Positions 61,070 through 64,000 of a stretch of DNA of 64,000 nt are shown here, piece by piece. The notes beneath the pieces were generated by a model. The model saw nothing but the letters and a program-made list of their open reading frames with translations. It did no database searches and was not told the origin of the DNA. The DNA comes from Pseudomonas paraversuta (lineage in GTDB: Bacteria; Pseudomonadota; Gammaproteobacteria; Pseudomonadales; Pseudomonadaceae): NCBI RefSeq assembly GCF_904063065.1, contig NZ_CAJFCL010000009.1:231753-295752 (forward strand), given 5' to 3'. Every line of letters begins with the position of its first letter. The stretch's first letter is position 1. The translations under genes were made by a program, and so were the position numbers.

Positions 61070-62164
61070 GTGTCTACATCCTTGTTTCGCAAGACCCTGC
61101 TGGTCGGAGCTGGTTTGACGCTTGCCGTCAGCGTTCAAGCGGCACCCACCGTGCACATTTACAACTGGTCGGACTACATAGCCCCGAACACACTGGCCGA
61201 TTTCGAAAAGACTACCGGCATCAAACCGGTGTATGACGTCTTCGACTCCAACGAAACCCTGGAAGGCAAACTGCTGGCAGGCCGCACCGGTTACGACGTG
61301 GTCGTTCCGTCGAACCACTTCCTGGGCAAGCAGATCAAAGCGGGCGCATTCCAGAAGCTGGACATGTCGCAACTGCCTGACTACTCCAACCTGGACCCGG
61401 TCCTGCTCAAGCGTCTGCAGGCCAATGACCCGGGTAACCAGTACGCGGTGCCGTACCTGTGGGGCACCAACGGTATTGGCTACAACGTCGATAAGGTCAA
61501 GGAAGTACTGGGCGTAGATTCCATCGACTCCTGGGACCTGGTGTTCAAACCCGAGAACATGAAGAAGCTGCAATCGTGCGGCGTGGCTTTCCTGGACTCG
61601 GCCGATGAAATGCTGCCCACCGTGCTCAACTATCTGGGCCTGGATCCAAACAGCACCAACCCCAAAGACTACAAAAAAGCTGAAGCTACCCTGATGTCGG
61701 TGCGTCCTTACGTCACCTACTTCCATTCTTCCAAATACATTTCCGACCTGGCCAACGGCAACATCTGTGTTGCGATCGGCTTCTCCGGTGATGTATTCCA
61801 GGCCAAGGCACGTGCCGAAGAGGCCAAAAAAGGCGTCAACATCGCCTATATCGTTCCCAAGGAAGGCGGCGCCCTGTGGTTTGACATGCTGGCGATCCCC
61901 AAGGACTCCGGCAACGTCAAGGAAGCCCACGCATTCATCAATTACCTGCTCAAGCCTGAAGTGATTGCCCAGGTCAGCGATTATGTTGGCTATGCCAACC
62001 CTAATCTTGCCGCAGACAAAGTGATGGACGAGTCCATCCGTACCGACGAAGCGGTTTACCCGACCCAGGCGGTGCTGGACAAAACTTACGTTTCAACCGA
62101 ACTACCCCCGAAAACGCAACGTCTGATGACGCGCACGTGGACCAAGGTCAAGACGGGTAAATAA
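61070..62164 (+). CDS. spuE: Polyamine ABC transporter binding protein, SpuE (spermidine-type)
   Basis: The 364-residue product starts at GTG 61070, supported by GAGG nine bases upstream, and has a signal peptide ending VQAA. It is a close paralogue of SpuD: PTVHIYNWSDYIAPNTLADFEKTTGIKPVYDVFDSNETLEGKLLAGRTGYDVVVPSNHFL. In P. aeruginosa the second protein, SpuE, binds spermidine. Both would feed the SpuFGH transporter that follows. Confidence 0.92.
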   Translation: MSTSLFRKTLLVGAGLTLAVSVQAAPTVHIYNWSDYIAPNTLADFEKTTGIKPVYDVFDSNETLEGKLLAGRTGYDVVVPSNHFLGKQIKAGAFQKLDMSQLPDYSNLDPVLLKRLQANDPGNQYAVPYLWGTNGIGYNVDKVKEVLGVDSIDSWDLVFKPENMKKLQSCGVAFLDSADEMLPTVLNYLGLDPNSTNPKDYKKAEATLMSVRPYVTYFHSSKYISDLANGNICVAIGFSGDVFQAKARAEEAKKGVNIAYIVPKEGGALWFDMLAIPKDSGNVKEAHAFINYLLKPEVIAQVSDYVGYANPNLAADKVMDESIRTDEAVYPTQAVLDKTYVSTELPPKTQRLMTRTWTKVKTGK

Positions 62165-62233
62165 CTCGCAAGACCACCTATCCAAGGCCCGACCCTATTG
62201 ATCGGGCTGCTAAATTTGTTGGGAGTTTCGTAA

Positions 62234-63376
62234 ATGGCTGTTGCCTCCGGCGCCTATAAGAAAGCCCTCGAGGGCGACCACACCCCTAAACAGGTGTTGG
62301 TCAAAATCGACCGGGTCACGAAGAAATTCGACGAGACGATTGCCGTGGACGATGTGTCCCTGGAAATCAACAAAGGCGAGATCTTCGCCATGCTCGGCGG
62401 ATCGGGATCGGGCAAATCCACCTTGCTGCGCATGCTCGCCGGTTTCGAGCGCCCAACAGAAGGCCGTATTTTCCTGGATGGCGTAGACATCACTGACATG
62501 CCGCCCTATGAGCGGCCGATCAACATGATGTTCCAGTCCTACGCCCTGTTCCCGCACATGACCGTGGCCCAGAACATCGCCTTTGGCCTCAAGCAGGACA
62601 AGATGTCCTCTTCGGAGATCGATGCCCGGGTAGGCGAAATGCTCAAACTGGTGCACATGACCCAGTACGCCAAGCGCAAGCCCCATCAACTGTCCGGCGG
62701 TCAGCGTCAGCGTGTGGCCCTGGCCCGTTCGCTGGCCAAGCGTCCGAAGCTGCTGCTGCTCGATGAGCCGATGGGCGCACTGGACAAAAAACTGCGTTCG
62801 CAAATGCAGCTCGAGCTGGTGGAAATCATCGAGCGCGTCGGCGTGACCTGCGTCATGGTGACCCACGACCAGGAAGAGGCCATGACCATGGCCCAGCGCA
62901 TTGCGATCATGCACCAGGGCTGGATCGCCCAGATCGGCAGCCCGATCGACATCTATGAAACGCCGGTCAGCCGTCTGGTCTGCGAATTCATCGGCAACGT
63001 CAACCTGTTCGACGGTGAAGTGGTGGACGACGCCGAAGGCTATGCGCGCATCAACTGCCCGGAGCTGGAGAACGACATCTACGTGGGTCATGGTGTGAGC
63101 ACCTCGGTAGAGGACAAACACACGACCTACGCGATCCGTCCGGAAAAAATGCTGGTCACCACCGAAAAGCCGACCTGTGAATACAACTGGTCGCGGGGCA
63201 AGGTGCATGACATTGCCTACCTGGGTGGCCACTCGGTGTTCTACGTTGAACTGCCCGGCGGCAAGATCGTCCAGTCGTTTGTCGCCAACGCCGAGCGCCG
63301 CGGCGCCCGTCCGACCTGGGACGACGAAGTTTACGTCTGGTGGGAAGACGACAGCGGCGTGGTACTGCGCTCATGA
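62234..63376 (+). CDS. spuF: Polyamine ABC transporter ATPase
   Basis: The 380-residue ATPase is PotG/PotA-like, with Walker A GGSGSGKST, MFQSYALFPHMTVAQNIAFGL, signature LSGGQRQRVALARSL, Walker B LLLLDEPMGALD and VTHDQEEAM. A TOBE domain covers about residues 285-375 (YAIRPEKMLVTTEKP). It overlaps spuG by four bases (ATGA). Confidence 0.94.
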   Translation: MAVASGAYKKALEGDHTPKQVLVKIDRVTKKFDETIAVDDVSLEINKGEIFAMLGGSGSGKSTLLRMLAGFERPTEGRIFLDGVDITDMPPYERPINMMFQSYALFPHMTVAQNIAFGLKQDKMSSSEIDARVGEMLKLVHMTQYAKRKPHQLSGGQRQRVALARSLAKRPKLLLLDEPMGALDKKLRSQMQLELVEIIERVGVTCVMVTHDQEEAMTMAQRIAIMHQGWIAQIGSPIDIYETPVSRLVCEFIGNVNLFDGEVVDDAEGYARINCPELENDIYVGHGVSTSVEDKHTTYAIRPEKMLVTTEKPTCEYNWSRGKVHDIAYLGGHSVFYVELPGGKIVQSFVANAERRGARPTWDDEVYVWWEDDSGVVLRS

Positions 63377-64000
63377 ACCTTCGAAAATTCAAGCGCCGCC
63401 TGCAACGAATAACCCCCGGTGGCCGGCATATGGTCATCGGGATTCCATTCCTGTGGCTGTTCCTGTTTTTCATGCTGCCGTTCTTCATCGTCCTGAAGAT
63501 CAGCTTCGCCGAAGCCGACGTGGCGATTCCGCCGTACACCGAGATCTACAGCTACGTTGACCAAAAGATTCAGCTGCTGCTGAACCTGGGCAACTACGCG
63601 ATGCTGGGTGACGACGAGCTGTATATCGCCGCTTACCTGGGCTCGCTGAAGATGGCTTTCTTCAGCACCGCGTTGTGCCTTCTGATCGGCTATCCGATGG
63701 CCTATGCCATTGCCAATGCGCGCAAAGAGATGCAGACCGTGCTGGTGCTGCTGATCATGATGCCGACCTGGACTGCGATCCTGATCCGCGTTTACGCGTG
63801 GATGGGTATTCTCAGCAACAACGGCCTGCTCAATGGTTTCCTGATGTCGATGGGCTGGATCAGCGAACCGCTGCAGATCCTCAACACCAACATCGCGGTG
63901 TATATCGGCATCGTCTATTCGTACCTGCCGTTCATGATCCTGCCGCTGTACGCCAACCTGGTGAAACACGACCACAGCCTGCTGGAAGCCGCGTCCGACC
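63373..64000 (+). CDS. spuG: Polyamine ABC transporter permease, partial (cut by window end)
   Basis: The frame opens at ATG 63373 inside the spuF stop and runs off the window after 209 codons. The product (MNLRKFKRRLQRITPGGRHM, then IGIPFLWLFLFFMLPFFIVLKISF) is PotH-like, with the permease helices AYLGSLKMAFFSTALCLLIGYPMAYAIA and IMMPTWTAILIRVYAWMGIL. It should pair with SpuH beyond the window to form the polyamine channel. The start of the permease EAA loop (SLLEAASD) is the last sequence visible. Confidence 0.92.
   Translation, partial: MNLRKFKRRLQRITPGGRHMVIGIPFLWLFLFFMLPFFIVLKISFAEADVAIPPYTEIYSYVDQKIQLLLNLGNYAMLGDDELYIAAYLGSLKMAFFSTALCLLIGYPMAYAIANARKEMQTVLVLLIMMPTWTAILIRVYAWMGILSNNGLLNGFLMSMGWISEPLQILNTNIAVYIGIVYSYLPFMILPLYANLVKHDHSLLEAASD

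Overview
The window is a 64-kb piece of a high-GC gammaproteobacterial chromosome. Gene content and order point strongly to Pseudomonas, probably the fluorescens/putida side of the genus. The neighbourhoods rpiA-ilvA, rppH-ptsP, lgt-thyA, folA and ilvD, and the spuI/spuABCDEFG block, follow an order I know from P. aeruginosa PAO1. Short palindromic REP elements of two sequence classes fill many intergenic gaps. I saw no tRNA, rRNA, CRISPR array, prophage or complete insertion sequence; the only mobile-type gene is a REP-associated tyrosine transposase (RAYT).

Region 1 (1-12.1 kb) is mostly core: an RlmI-type rRNA methyltransferase, a DUF4153 membrane protein, ilvD, an array of about six 116-bp REP units, phosphorylcholine phosphatase (pchP), the cystine importer tcyP, folA, and an overlapping DUF2868/DUF3482 pair. 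Region 2 (12.1-19.0 kb) is an aminophosphonate island: a PhnZ-like HD oxygenase and an FAD oxidoreductase, a 2-aminoethylphosphonate-type ABC importer (binding protein, fused permease, ATPase) and a LysR regulator. No PhnY dioxygenase is present beside it.

Region 3 (19.0-33.3 kb) holds the cadA/cadR metal-efflux pair, then housekeeping genes: thyA, lgt, a TANGO2-like protein, ptsP, rppH, a HAD phosphatase, a DUF2269 membrane protein, ilvA, rpiA and two tandem SdiA-regulated-type proteins. A 0.9-kb, partly AT-rich stretch without a convincing gene follows.

Region 4 (34.2-53.5 kb) is a large sulfur-scavenging district. It has two DszC/SfnB-like flavin oxygenases, a DszA/NtaA-like monooxygenase and a MetQNI-type transporter; a methyltransferase and the RAYT; the ssuEADCBF alkanesulfonate operon with the 1-Cys peroxiredoxin lsfA; an OprD-family porin; and tauABCD. 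Several abundant proteins here have almost no Cys or Met, and three binding proteins have none after the initiator, which fits expression under sulfur starvation.

Region 5 (53.6-64 kb) is polyamine uptake and catabolism: a TetR regulator, spuI, a decayed spuA pseudogene (two frameshifts and an internal deletion), spuB, spuC, spuD, spuE, spuF, and spuG cut by the window end. Imported putrescine and spermidine would be gamma-glutamylated or transaminated. The lost SpuA hydrolase step must be supplied elsewhere or bypassed.
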